Source of the DNA: Thermoplasmatales archaeon
GTDB lineage: Archaea > Thermoplasmatota > Thermoplasmata > Methanomassiliicoccales > Methanomethylophilaceae
Reading direction: 5' to 3'
NCBI GenBank assembly: GCA_012515075.1
Contig: JAAYZC010000030.1
Coordinates: 1-48,308 of the forward strand
Length of the DNA stretch: 48,308 nt
Shown here: one piece after another, positions 8,467 through 17,238 of the stretch
How positions within the stretch are numbered: position 1 is the first letter of the stretch
How the letters are laid out: every line of letters begins with the position of its first letter
Made by a program: the position numbers and the translations under genes
The notes under the pieces: generated by a model
What the model was told of the DNA's origin: nothing
Databases searched by the model: none
What the model saw: only the letters and a program-made list of their open reading frames with translations

Positions 8467-9072
8467 TTGGATGCGCTGATAAACGCCGGCGGAAAAGGCA
8501 CCCGGATGGGGAAATGCGGGGTGGAGAAACCCATGCTGACGGTGGGCGGCAAGCCCACCATACAGCGGGTGCTGGAGGCAGTATCGGCCTCCTCCCACGT
8601 GGACCGGGTGCTGGTGTCCGTCAGCGACAACACCCCGGGCACGGAGAGGTTCCTTCACAGGATGGGGGTCGAGACCCTGCTCACCACCGGGGAGGGTTTC
8701 ATGGAGGACATCCACATGTCCTTCGAGAGGCTGACCTCGGAGTTCGTCCTGGTCTCCCCCTCCGACCTTCCGCTATTAAACACCTCCGCGGTCGATGCCC
8801 TGATCGAGTTCTTCAACCCCGAGATGATGGAATCGGCCATGGCGGTCATAGACAAGGAGACGGTCTGCCGTGCGGGGGTGGTTCCTTCATACACCATGGA
8901 GGACGGGGGCAAGGAATGGGTCCTCTCCGGCATCTCCATAATGGACAGGGAGCGGACGCTCAGGGGGGAGTATCTGAAGGAGTACTGCTTCCAGACGGAC
9001 TGGTTCGAGCTCGCGGTAAACGTGAACACACAGCACGAGCTGGAGCTGGCCAGGAGCTATTTCCGCGGTTAA
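8467..9072 (+). CDS. cobY: GTP:adenosylcobinamide-phosphate guanylyltransferase CobY
   Basis: 201 residues, the archaeal replacement for bacterial CobU. The nucleotidyltransferase signature is at the very start (NAGGKGTRMG, then EKPMLTVGGKP), with SPSDLPLL as the metal-binding loop. It makes adenosylcobinamide-GDP for CobS, encoded 10 nt upstream. The start is TTG at 8467, because the conserved NAGGKGTRMG must lie near the N-terminus and no in-frame ATG or GTG precedes it; a purine-rich GAGGGCG sits about 6 nt before. It ends in TAA and overlaps the convergent cobT stop by 4 nt. Confidence 0.93.
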   Translation: MDALINAGGKGTRMGKCGVEKPMLTVGGKPTIQRVLEAVSASSHVDRVLVSVSDNTPGTERFLHRMGVETLLTTGEGFMEDIHMSFERLTSEFVLVSPSDLPLLNTSAVDALIEFFNPEMMESAMAVIDKETVCRAGVVPSYTMEDGGKEWVLSGISIMDRERTLRGEYLKEYCFQTDWFELAVNVNTQHELELARSYFRG

Positions 9073-10181
9073 ATGTTCATTATTCCCCTGTAGAACTCAT
9101 GCACCTTGTCCAGGATGTCGTCGCAGGTTATCCTTCCGGCACTCTCTATCACGGCTGCCACGGAGGCCCCGCCGCATCCGACCCCTTCCTTTATGAAGCC
9201 CCACTCGTAGGCCTGCAGACCCTCGTAAGGGCTCTTGGAGTAATCCATGTTGACGTAGACTATGGGTACGTTCCTGTCTATCGCATCCATCATCCTGCTC
9301 ATGCTGGAGTTGGGGTCCTCCATCAGCCATCTGGTGGTACCCTGGAATATGTTGCCGACCACGGAGGGGTCGAGCCTGACCGCCGCGGCTATCACCGCGG
9401 CCATCTGGGTGCCTCCGCCTATGATGACGGGGACGTTCTTGGCGGCTCCGATGATCATCCCCACGTTCGCAGGCATCATCGGGTCGCCCACAGCCTCTAT
9501 GGCTCCCAGTGGGTCATCGGCCATGTCGCCCACGCCGACGCCCGCCGCCTCCAGCGCCTCCATGACGATCCGGGTCTTGAGCTCCTTTGGGTTCTTCGGC
9601 GAGCTGCTGCTCACCAGGTTCTCCTTCACAACCCCCATGGCCATCATAACGGCCAATGCCGTCGTGGTCCCCCCGGCGCAGCTCTCGCTTATCACCAGGA
9701 AGTCGTATCCGCGCGACAGAGACTCGCCGAGCATCACGCCCTTCTCGTAGCATTCCCTGACGTTCTTGACGGATCTTCCGGTCGTTATCTTCTCGCCGCA
9801 CTCCCCTCCGACGTCGAAGCACGGGACGTAGGGTTTGACCCTCGTGCCCCCGTTGACTATGTGGTACGGCATGCCGGAGAGCTCCAGGGCGGCCTTTGTA
9901 AGGGTGGCGGGGGTAGGTATGCCTCCGGGGTTTATCGGTATCCCCTTCATGCACACGGTCCTGCCCATCATCAGGAGCTCGGCGTCGGCCGCGGGAGTGA
10001 ACATGGTGAGTTCCGGTGTGTCGCCGGCATCGGATATGCCGGGTATGGTGGAGGTGAGGGTGTTCGCCACGGTGCAGGTGAAGACGCCTTTCTTCCCCCA
10101 TATGCGGGACAGGATGTCGTACGCGATCTCCTCGTTGCCGTATATGCTGAGCGAGGGCGGGAGCCTGAAGTCTGATGCCAT
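9069..10181 (-). CDS. cobT: Nicotinate-nucleotide--dimethylbenzimidazole phosphoribosyltransferase, archaeal CobT (TIGR00303 type)
   Basis: 370 residues. It activates the lower-ligand base by transferring phosphoribose to form the alpha-ribazole phosphate used by CobS. Archaeal CobT features are STIPGISDAGDTPE, KGIPINPGGIPTPA, CAGGTTTALAV, IIGGGTQMAAV and, near the C-terminus, EGVGCGGAS, whose Glu332 is at the place of the catalytic base. The start at 10181 is supported by a TATA-like element about 27 nt upstream. The actual lower-ligand base cannot be told from sequence. It converges with cobY and ends in TAA. Confidence 0.92.
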   Translation of the reverse strand: MASDFRLPPSLSIYGNEEIAYDILSRIWGKKGVFTCTVANTLTSTIPGISDAGDTPELTMFTPAADAELLMMGRTVCMKGIPINPGGIPTPATLTKAALELSGMPYHIVNGGTRVKPYVPCFDVGGECGEKITTGRSVKNVRECYEKGVMLGESLSRGYDFLVISESCAGGTTTALAVMMAMGVVKENLVSSSSPKNPKELKTRIVMEALEAAGVGVGDMADDPLGAIEAVGDPMMPANVGMIIGAAKNVPVIIGGGTQMAAVIAAAVRLDPSVVGNIFQGTTRWLMEDPNSSMSRMMDAIDRNVPIVYVNMDYSKSPYEGLQAYEWGFIKEGVGCGGASVAAVIESAGRITCDDILDKVHEFYRGIMNI

Positions 10182-10202
10182 TGCTCCCGGATGCACAGCG
10201 AC

Positions 10203-10213
10203 ATAATTATAAC
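10203..10213 (-). promoter_or_regulatory. TATA-like promoter element of cobT
   Basis: AT-rich TTATAATTAT on the minus strand, centred 27 nt before the cobT ATG and inside the short gap after the ApgM-like gene. This suggests cobT has its own leaderless transcript. Confidence 0.5.
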
Positions 10214-10240
10214 CTGCCCCCGATGGAAACACAGGGGGCT

Positions 10241-11236
10241 TCAGGGCAGCAGTCCGGGCACTATGTCCTTCAGGGGCACAGTCTCCCCGTCCCGGAACCC
10301 TGAGTCTATGGAGGTCCAAAAGGGCACGGTCATCAGTATGTGCTCACCCGTGACGCAGGAGGTCCCGTGGTCCACGAAATAGACTATGTCCTCGACGTCC
10401 GAGAAGTGCTCGCACATCAGGCGATCGATGAGCTCCAGCACCCGGACCTTCTTCCCCGGGTCCTTCTGATGGCTGTACTCGTCGACCTCGTCGAGGTGAA
10501 GGAACACGTTTCCAGTCTCCAGGGCATCCCTGGCGGCGGGGAAACGGGCCTCTATGTCGTCCACGAGCATTATATCATGTCCCAGGGAGGCGGCTATCCC
10601 CAGGGCCACGGGGCCGTTGGATATCGCCGTCATCCTTCCCAGACAAGGGAAGGACCTCCCTCCCCTGCCCGGACTTCCCCCGCCCCAGGGGTAATCCGTC
10701 ACGCCCCCCATCTCGCGGGCGACCTTATCCACCAGCTCTCCCAGCTCCCCCGGAAACCTCCTGTAGGGTCCGTCCTTCGGGGGCACCGGGAACCCGTCGG
10801 GCTCCGGGCAATCGCCTTTGAACGTGAGTACGGCCTTCCCTCCCATGTAGAATCTCACGTCCGGATCTTCGAGCATGTGGAGGTTTTCCCTGACGCGGGA
10901 CTCGAGCTCGTCGGCGAATCCTTCGGAGTCGTAGGCCCATCTCAGGTCCACGCCGGCGATCCTGGCCGGGGTCAGGCGGTAAGCCACCCTCCCGGGCCCC
11001 ATCCTGAGGCCGAAGCCGTAGGCCTCCAGGGCTCCGCGGGACATCTCCGGGGGCCTTCCCGAGAAGAACTCGTTGAGGAAAAGATGGGTGTAACCGCGAC
11101 CGGTGGTGTACATCTTGTGCCTGGCTTTCGAGTGCAGGAAAGGCATCCTGGCGACATCGAGCGGCTTCTTCCCGTCGAATTCAGGTATGGGGTCGTCCTC
11201 GGCCCCGTCAAGCAGTACGAACAGTGTGTTGCTCAT
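10241..11236 (-). CDS. ApgM-like alkaline-phosphatase-superfamily protein (phosphoglycerate mutase family), divergent
   Basis: 331 residues, shorter than the roughly 400 usual for archaeal ApgM. Metal-ligand motifs are visible: LLDGAEDDP at the N-terminus, HLDEVDEYSH in the middle, and VDHGTS plus GEHILMTVPF at the end. SRGALEAYGFGLRMGPG matches the family's GRGPLEALG region. However, the family's PGSD motif carrying the catalytic serine aligns with TGRG, so the nucleophile appears replaced by Arg47. Ordinary mutase activity is therefore doubtful. The gene lies between hypF (4-nt overlap with its stop) and cobT. A role in dephosphorylating alpha-ribazole phosphate or cobalamin phosphate is possible, because no cobC/cobZ is seen here, but it is untested. 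Confidence 0.75.
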   Translation of the reverse strand: MSNTLFVLLDGAEDDPIPEFDGKKPLDVARMPFLHSKARHKMYTTGRGYTHLFLNEFFSGRPPEMSRGALEAYGFGLRMGPGRVAYRLTPARIAGVDLRWAYDSEGFADELESRVRENLHMLEDPDVRFYMGGKAVLTFKGDCPEPDGFPVPPKDGPYRRFPGELGELVDKVAREMGGVTDYPWGGGSPGRGGRSFPCLGRMTAISNGPVALGIAASLGHDIMLVDDIEARFPAARDALETGNVFLHLDEVDEYSHQKDPGKKVRVLELIDRLMCEHFSDVEDIVYFVDHGTSCVTGEHILMTVPFWTSIDSGFRDGETVPLKDIVPGLLP

Positions 11237-13392
11237 CCGATCATCTTCAGTGCGACGGCGGCCTGTCCGACCGATATTCCCCCGTCTCCGTTGGGTATGC
11301 TCTTATGGAATATCAATTCAAGGCCCGTTCTCTTCGCCGATTCGGAGAACATCCTGCATATGGGTCTGTTGTACGAGACCCCTCCGGTGATGCCCAGACG
11401 GCGTATTCCCTCGGATTCGGCCGCCACCCTGGCCGATTCCACCATCTCGTCGATGACCGCGCGTACGACGGAATAGGCCGCGTCCTCCCTGCGGCACCCT
11501 CCGTCTATCCTCTCGAAGAGGTGGGCCGTCATGATCTGTCCTCTTTCGGTGTATGTCCCGAAGCCGTCCACGTTCTCCCCCCTGGCGAGCAGGGGTTCCA
11601 TCTTCATGGCCGGCTCCCCGTCGTACGTCCTGCGGTCGCACACTCCCAGAGCATAGGCCAGGGTGTCCAGGAGCCTGCCCATGGACGACGTCATCACGCT
11701 CTTCCCCATCAGCTTCCTGAGCACTGCGGCGGAAGAGTCATCGAAGTCCCGGTTCTCGGTGCCGTTCATGCAGTCGACTGCGAACTTCAGGCGTCTTATG
11801 TCGTGCAGGGCCCTGTCGGACCCCAGCAGGGGGATGTACTGGAGATGCGCCACGCGGTCGTATGAGGCCAGGTCGGATCTGAGGACCTCTCCGCCCCATG
11901 CGTTGCCGTCGGGCCCGTACCCGGTGCCGTCCAGCGAGAGGACCACAGCCTCCTCTGCGGAGTTCTCCAGCAGCAGGGAGGCCGCATGAGCCCAATGGTG
12001 CTGCACCTCCACCAGATCGCAGCCCCACTCCTCGGACAGGGCCCTGCCGAAGCCCCTGTTGATGTATCCCGGATGGAGGTCCATGGCGACCGCGGAGGGT
12101 TGGCATCCCGTCATCGCCATGAGCGACCGCGTGGCCTCCTCCAGGTACTCGGCAACTCCCGGGGACTCTCCGTTGCCTATGTGCTGCGTGCTGTACATCC
12201 TGCCGCCGGCGGCCACAGAGGCGGTAAGGTTCTCCTGCGCCCCTATGCCCACGGCGGATCCTGCGAAGGGGACCTCCAGGTAGGACGGTATGTGTCCGCG
12301 GGACTTCCTTATGAACGAGGTTCTGCCGTCGATGACCCTGAGGACGCTGTCGTCGGCCCTGTTGATTATCCTCTGGTCGTGCAGGAGGTAGCAGTCCGCA
12401 CCGAGTTCCAGGACATCCCTGTCGTCGGTGATCATCGGCTCCCCCGGCACGTTGGCGGACGTCATCACCAGAGCATCGAACCTCCCGCTGCGGAAAAGAA
12501 GATGCTGCATCCCTGTGTACGGGAGGAACACGCCTATGTTGTCCAGCCCCGGTGACAGGGCCTCCGTGACCTCGCCCGGGACCTTGTCCACCAGCACTAT
12601 GGGGCGATGTCCGGACTCCAGCTGCTCCCTTTCCTCCTCCGTGGGCCGGCCGTACGTTTGAACGGCGGTAATGTCCCTGACCATGAGCGCGAACGGCTTC
12701 TGCTCCCTGCGGTACCATCTCCTCATGCGGCGGGTGCTCTCGGGGGCGCAGCATATGTGCATTCCCCCCCAGCTCTTGGCAACCCCGATGCATCCGGATG
12801 CGATCATACCGGCGAAGACGTCGACGGGTTCCCCGGGGACCGCCCCGCCGTCGCCGTCCAGAAGGCGATAGGAGGGCCCGCAGGCTGGACAGCACACGGT
12901 CTGATGGTGAAATCTCCTGTCGGAGGGATCCGAATACTCCTTGGCGCAGTCGGGGCACATGGGGAAATCCGCCATGGCTGTGGATGGCCTGTCGTAAGGC
13001 AGACCGGAGAGCAGCGTGAAGCGCGGTCCGCAGTCCGTGCAGCTCGTGAAGGCGTATCCCCGGCGCCTTCCGGAGAGCATGTCCTCCAGGCACCTGGGGC
13101 AGATCGCGGTGTCGGTGGGTATCCCGACCCCCTTCCTGCCGGCCTCCGATCCCGCTATCCTGAAATCATCGTAGTCCGCCAGGGAGGGCTCCTTCTCAAC
13201 GGAGGCTATCCTGGCAAGAGGGGGTAGGTTCTCCATCAGGTCGCGGAGGAGGGCTTCCCCGCCGTCCGCGTCGATCACCACGTCGGGGCCGTCGTTCCAG
13301 ACCCTTCCGTGTATGCCCAGGGATGTTGCCGATCGATATACGGCGGGACGGAATCCCACTCCTTGGACGGTACCGCGGATGGTTATCCTCAT
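11233..13392 (-). CDS. hypF: Carbamoyltransferase HypF ([NiFe]-hydrogenase maturation)
   Basis: 719 residues. Domains in order are acylphosphatase (about 1-88, GTVQGVGFRPAVYR), two Cys4 zinc modules (CPRC...CTDC and CPDC...CPAC, about 105-195), a YrdC-like ATP-binding domain (about 190-365, KPFALMVRD) and a Kae1-like carbamoyltransferase domain (HHWAHAAS, SLDGTGYGPDGNAWGGE). HypF makes the carbamoyl group that becomes the cyanide ligands of NiFe hydrogenases, which hydrogen-dependent methanogens need. The ATG at 13392 has a TATA-like element about 25 nt upstream. The only link to the cobalamin genes seen here is position. Confidence 0.96.
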   Translation of the reverse strand: MRITIRGTVQGVGFRPAVYRSATSLGIHGRVWNDGPDVVIDADGGEALLRDLMENLPPLARIASVEKEPSLADYDDFRIAGSEAGRKGVGIPTDTAICPRCLEDMLSGRRRGYAFTSCTDCGPRFTLLSGLPYDRPSTAMADFPMCPDCAKEYSDPSDRRFHHQTVCCPACGPSYRLLDGDGGAVPGEPVDVFAGMIASGCIGVAKSWGGMHICCAPESTRRMRRWYRREQKPFALMVRDITAVQTYGRPTEEEREQLESGHRPIVLVDKVPGEVTEALSPGLDNIGVFLPYTGMQHLLFRSGRFDALVMTSANVPGEPMITDDRDVLELGADCYLLHDQRIINRADDSVLRVIDGRTSFIRKSRGHIPSYLEVPFAGSAVGIGAQENLTASVAAGGRMYSTQHIGNGESPGVAEYLEEATRSLMAMTGCQPSAVAMDLHPGYINRGFGRALSEEWGCDLVEVQHHWAHAASLLLENSAEEAVVLSLDGTGYGPDGNAWGGEVLRSDLASYDRVAHLQYIPLLGSDRALHDIRRLKFAVDCMNGTENRDFDDSSAAVLRKLMGKSVMTSSMGRLLDTLAYALGVCDRRTYDGEPAMKMEPLLARGENVDGFGTYTERGQIMTAHLFERIDGGCRREDAAYSVVRAVIDEMVESARVAAESEGIRRLGITGGVSYNRPICRMFSESAKRTGLELIFHKSIPNGDGGISVGQAAVALKMIG

Positions 13393-13413
13393 CGGCTGGG
13401 GAATGCGTTGCGC

Positions 13414-13421
13414 CCTTTAAG
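13414..13421 (-). promoter_or_regulatory. TATA-like element of hypF
   Basis: CTTAAAGG-type element on the minus strand, centred about 25 nt before the hypF ATG. No room is left for a ribosome-binding leader. Confidence 0.35.
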
Positions 13422-13548
13422 GTTCTTCCCGAACCCCTCGGAGGCTCCCCTGTAAGGACAGGCTTATCAACGGCACACCCGATACGGACGCGGTGAGCAC
13501 ACGGATGAGGTCAGAGAAGGTCTCCTTTACACGGAGTCCCATGAATGG

Positions 13549-13884
13549 GTGAGAAGGGACGGCACAAGGGCCGTCATGGGAATGACCGACCATGCCCAGC
13601 ACGAGCTGGGCAATGTGGTGTACGTAGAACTGCCCGAGCCCGGTTCCTCTTTCGGCATAGGGGACGAGGTGGGAGCCATGGAGAGCGTGAAGACGGTGGA
13701 GCCCCTTTACGCCCCGCTATCGGGCAGGGTCCTCTCCGTCAACCCGAAGCTGGAGAATGATCCGGAGACGATAAACACGTCCCCCTACGACGAGGGATGG
13801 ATGGTGGAGTTCGAGATTCTGGAGCCTTCTCAGGAGGAGGGCCTCATGGACGCCGCCGCATACACCGCGTTCCTCGCAAGGTGA
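13549..13884 (+). CDS. gcvH: Glycine cleavage H-like protein with a displaced N-terminus (probable frameshift upstream of 13549)
   Basis: The intact part, from GTG 13549, is 111 residues. It has TDHAQHELGNVVYVELPEPG and the lipoyl-lysine motif ESVKTVEPLYAPLSG (Lys48). The same frame upstream (13504-13548) still encodes the conserved N-terminal DEVREGLLYTESHEW, but no ATG, GTG or TTG occurs there before the stop at 13453-13455. A GTG at 13493 would give Met-Ser-Thr and join this frame only if the CACAC at 13498-13502 were two bases shorter. So either the gene has a 2-nt insertion (mutation or assembly error) or it starts on a rare codon. H-proteins carry lipoate-bound intermediates; no other glycine-cleavage gene is in the window. 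Confidence 0.75.
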   Translation: MRRDGTRAVMGMTDHAQHELGNVVYVELPEPGSSFGIGDEVGAMESVKTVEPLYAPLSGRVLSVNPKLENDPETINTSPYDEGWMVEFEILEPSQEEGLMDAAAYTAFLAR

Positions 13885-13891
13885 GCGGGCC

Positions 13892-15241
13892 TCACTTCCC
13901 TCTGCGCTCAGCGCACCTGCGCAGGAACCTGTAGGGGACCTCGGGGTTGGAATAGTAGTAGAGATGCGGGAATCCGGCCAGCAGGGTGTCCGTCCCATGG
14001 ACGCACGCGTATCTCGTCCCCCGTGTCTTGGTGGCTGTGAGGTCTCCGCCGCAGTTCGTGCTGTCCCAGTAATGGAACTCGTGGCCTCTGGCAACATCCC
14101 CCTCCCCGAACCCCAGCATGTCGTGCCCTGCTTCAAGGCTCACGTATCCGAAGCGGGAGAGGCGGCCTTTGTTGAAGGTCCTGCCCTTCACGGCTCCGAC
14201 CATCGGATGTGACACGCCCTCAGCATCCTCGAGCTCCTCGTGCAGATACATGAAACCTCCGCACTCGGCCATGCATGGCATACCGGCCTCGATTTTCTCG
14301 CGGATTTCCTTCAGCATCGACACGTTCGCGCTGAGGGCGCCGGCGTACAGCTCGGGATACCCTCCGTACAGTATCATGCCGTCCGCCTCTGGAACGTGTT
14401 CGTCATGCAGCGGGGAGAACCTCACGATCTCTGCGCCCATCTCCTCGAGTATGGCAAGATTGTCCTCGTAGATGAAGCAGAACGCCTCGTCGCAGGCCAC
14501 AGCTATCCTCGCTTCTCCGGCATGCTTCTCCCTGCGCCTGGTAAAATCCAATCCCGGTGCCGATTTCGAGATCTCCAGCAGGGAGTCCAGGTCCAGGGTC
14601 TCCTCCAGGACCCTGCCGAGGGATCTGAGCTTCTCCCTCAGGCCCTCCACCTCAGAGGGGAGGACCAGACCCAGATGCCTGCTCTCCAGGACCAGTTCCT
14701 TCACGTTCGGCACGTATCCGAGAACGTTGAGCCCGAGCTCGGACTCGATGACATCCCGGTTCTCCTTGTAGATGGAAGGGGGCATGTTGTTCAGTACAAC
14801 CCCTTTTATGTTGTTCTCCCTGAACTCCTTGAAGCCCTTGATCAGAGCGGCGACGGAAAGGCCCATTCCCATGCAGTCCACCACCAGTATGACGGGCACG
14901 TCGAGCATCAGGGAAAGGTCGTGGGCGCTTCCCGCCGTGGATGTTCCGCCCAGGCCGTCGTAGAATCCCATGACCCCCTCGATGACCGAGACATCGGAGC
15001 CTTCGGCGGCCCGTCCGAAGAGGTACCCCGTGGTCCCGGCATCGGTGAAGAAGGTGTCGAGGTTACGCGATTTGGTGCCTATCACCCTGCTGTGGAACAT
15101 CGGGTCGATGTAGTCGGGGCCGCATTTGAAAGACGACACCGTGAGACCGCGGTCCACCAGCGCCTGCAGTATCCCGCAGGTGACCAGCGTCTTCCCGGAC
15201 CCGCTTGAGGGAGCGGCTATCATGATGCGCGGGAGTCTCAT
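13892..15241 (-). CDS. cbiA: Cobyrinate a,c-diamide synthase CbiA
   Basis: 449 residues. The N-terminal dethiobiotin-synthetase-like ATPase has APSSGSGKT (10-18) and FKCGPDYIDP. The C-terminal glutamine amidotransferase has the catalytic Cys327 in MAECGGFMYL and the GHEFHYWD motif. It amidates side chains a and c of cobyrinate (cobalt-sirohydrochlorin-derived) using glutamine and ATP. A CbiA homologue, CfbB, acts in F430 synthesis, so that role cannot be fully excluded, but the neighbours are all cobalamin genes. The start at 15241 gives a 4-nt ATGA overlap with the upstream fusion gene; longer upstream starts would lie inside that gene. Confidence 0.93.
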   Translation of the reverse strand: MRLPRIMIAAPSSGSGKTLVTCGILQALVDRGLTVSSFKCGPDYIDPMFHSRVIGTKSRNLDTFFTDAGTTGYLFGRAAEGSDVSVIEGVMGFYDGLGGTSTAGSAHDLSLMLDVPVILVVDCMGMGLSVAALIKGFKEFRENNIKGVVLNNMPPSIYKENRDVIESELGLNVLGYVPNVKELVLESRHLGLVLPSEVEGLREKLRSLGRVLEETLDLDSLLEISKSAPGLDFTRRREKHAGEARIAVACDEAFCFIYEDNLAILEEMGAEIVRFSPLHDEHVPEADGMILYGGYPELYAGALSANVSMLKEIREKIEAGMPCMAECGGFMYLHEELEDAEGVSHPMVGAVKGRTFNKGRLSRFGYVSLEAGHDMLGFGEGDVARGHEFHYWDSTNCGGDLTATKTRGTRYACVHGTDTLLAGFPHLYYYSNPEVPYRFLRRCAERRGK

Positions 15242-17238
15242 TCGTCGGACCCCCTGCAAACCGTTATCCAAACAGGGTTCTGGGCCGTCATCAGATGGTA
15301 GCTCCCGGCCCGCCTCGCCTTCGCAACGGACACGCAAACGGTCTCCTCTTCGATAAGACCCAGCTCTTCTATGCATTCCATCGTCTCCCTTATCGTCTCA
15401 AGGGTCACGGAGTTGATCACGAACCTCACGGAGGGGTTCTTCCTCATCACGGAGCCGATTATGCCTCTCATGTTGCCTGAGGAGCCCCCCACGAATACAT
15501 GTGTGGGTGCCGGCAGGGCCTCCAGGGCCTCCGGAGCGGTGCCCTCCACCGTAACCACGTTGGGGGCGCAGAACCTCCTGGAGTTCCCCTTTATGAGCTC
15601 CAGGGCCTCCGGCTCCTTCTCGATCGAGTAAACGCATCCCCGGACCGCCACGCGGGCCATCTCCACGGAGACGGAACCCGTGCCCGCCCCGACATCGTAG
15701 ACGACGGAATCGGGTTCCAGACGGAGCTTGGCCACGGAAAGCGTCCTGACCTCGCTCTTCGTCATGGGGGCGCCCCCCCTGGAGAACATACCGTCGGGTA
15801 TGCCTGCGGGGAACGTCGTGTCGGGTTCGGGATTGGTTATCAGCGCTACGCACAGACCTTTCGGATCCATGTACACGATCTCCTCGGGCGTCCCGACGGA
15901 TATCTTTTCGTCAGGGTATCCCAGATTCGTGCCGGCGGCCACCGTCACATTCCCCAAGCCGTACTCCATCAGTTCCGCGCAGACGGATGCGAGGCCACCC
16001 TCGTCGAGCAGGGTGAACGTCCTGCGGTTCCTGCGCACCTCCCCTGCCGTGTTCGCGCTGCGTCCGTGGGAGCTCATGAGGTGAACATCCTGCCAGGGTA
16101 TGCGGAGCTTGGAGCAAAGGTAGGCCAAGGAGGATGTTCCGCATAAGACCTCCACATCGTACCTGTCCCCGTCCAGCTTCTCCAGCAAGGCGCGCGCGCC
16201 ACTGTAGAAACCCACGTCGCCGGACATCAACACCGCCGCTTTCCCATGGCCCTCATTCGTGTCCAGGAACTCCTTTATCCTGTCCGCCCGGTATTCCGCA
16301 AGGCGTTCCTTCCCGTCGGCCAGTCCGGCCAGTCCCGGCGCGTGCACCATGCGTTCTGCTCCGATGAGGATGTCGGCTTCCCTGCAGGCTCTCATGGCAG
16401 CGAGGGTCATGCCTTCGGCATCCCCCATTCCTATGCCGACCACGGAGACCCTCCTACGGGTAGGGCGAATACTCAGGCCCAAGGATCCTTCCAGATGCTC
16501 CAGGACCTCCTCGTAGCTCATCCCCCCGTCCTCTTCCGGCCTTCCTATCACGATGACCTTGGCTCCGGCCCTCCTGGCCGCACGCAGTTTCTCCTCGAAT
16601 CCCCCGGGATGCCCGGAATCCTTTGTGACCAGGTACGCGGCTCCCGTCTGTACGAGCATACCGTAGTTGAGCTCCTCGCAGAAGGGCCCCTGCATGGCGA
16701 TGAGGTTCCTCCCGCTGAATCCAAGTTCGGCGCAGCGTTCCGCCACCGACGGCAGGGAAAGCACTCTGGCGTGAAGGCGCTCCCTGTAGTTCCCGACGGT
16801 CGTGAACCTATCAAGCTCCTTGCTTCCCACCGTCAGAAGGACGTTGCCCTCGGTGCTGTCCAGGTATTCGGCCGCGGCCGCGGCATCCGGAACCGTTATC
16901 ACATCGGGGTCGTGGGACCCCCTGCCCTCGGACCTACTGAGCCTAACGTACTCCGCGCCAGTCCTCCTGCAGGCCTCCCTGACCTGCCGTGATATGGCCG
17001 TAGCGTATGGGTGCGTGGCATCAACGACCGTCCGGCACCCCGTCTCCTCTATCAGTCCACAGGTCCCTTCGACGCCCGGGCGTTTGGAGGAGACCCTCAC
17101 GAGGCCGTTCTCGTGTATCATGCTGCCCCCGTACTCAGTGGCCACGCACACGCGGACCTCCACGCCTGTCGATCCCAGGGTCTCGGCCAGCATGCGGCCC
17201 TCGGTCGTCCCCGCGAATATCAGTACCCTCTCTGTCAT
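15238..17238 (-). CDS. cbiJET: Trifunctional fusion: cobalt-precorrin-6A reductase (CbiJ) + C5-methyltransferase (CbiE) + C15-methyltransferase/decarboxylase (CbiT)
   Basis: 666 residues. Residues 1-255 match CbiJ/CobK (FAGTTEGRMLAETL, DATHPYA, LLTVGSKEL). Residues about 261-475 match the CbiE tetrapyrrole methylase (VVGIGMGDAEGMTLAA, MSGDVGFYSGAR). Residues about 478-666 match CbiT, with PMTKSEVR and the SAM site VYDVGAGTGSVSVEMA. The three activities are consecutive: reduction of precorrin-6A, methylation at C5, and methylation at C15 with loss of the C12 acetate carboxyl. CbiE-CbiT fusion (CobL) is well known; a CbiJ module in front is less so. Start and stop both overlap their neighbours by 4 nt. 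Confidence 0.94.
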   Translation of the reverse strand: MTERVLIFAGTTEGRMLAETLGSTGVEVRVCVATEYGGSMIHENGLVRVSSKRPGVEGTCGLIEETGCRTVVDATHPYATAISRQVREACRRTGAEYVRLSRSEGRGSHDPDVITVPDAAAAAEYLDSTEGNVLLTVGSKELDRFTTVGNYRERLHARVLSLPSVAERCAELGFSGRNLIAMQGPFCEELNYGMLVQTGAAYLVTKDSGHPGGFEEKLRAARRAGAKVIVIGRPEEDGGMSYEEVLEHLEGSLGLSIRPTRRRVSVVGIGMGDAEGMTLAAMRACREADILIGAERMVHAPGLAGLADGKERLAEYRADRIKEFLDTNEGHGKAAVLMSGDVGFYSGARALLEKLDGDRYDVEVLCGTSSLAYLCSKLRIPWQDVHLMSSHGRSANTAGEVRRNRRTFTLLDEGGLASVCAELMEYGLGNVTVAAGTNLGYPDEKISVGTPEEIVYMDPKGLCVALITNPEPDTTFPAGIPDGMFSRGGAPMTKSEVRTLSVAKLRLEPDSVVYDVGAGTGSVSVEMARVAVRGCVYSIEKEPEALELIKGNSRRFCAPNVVTVEGTAPEALEALPAPTHVFVGGSSGNMRGIIGSVMRKNPSVRFVINSVTLETIRETMECIEELGLIEEETVCVSVAKARRAGSYHLMTAQNPVWITVCRGSDE

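Noticed and set aside
15242-15376. N-terminally longer CbiA
   Set aside because: It would overlap the CbiT domain by 135 nt in another frame. The Walker A motif begins ten residues after ATG 15241, as expected.
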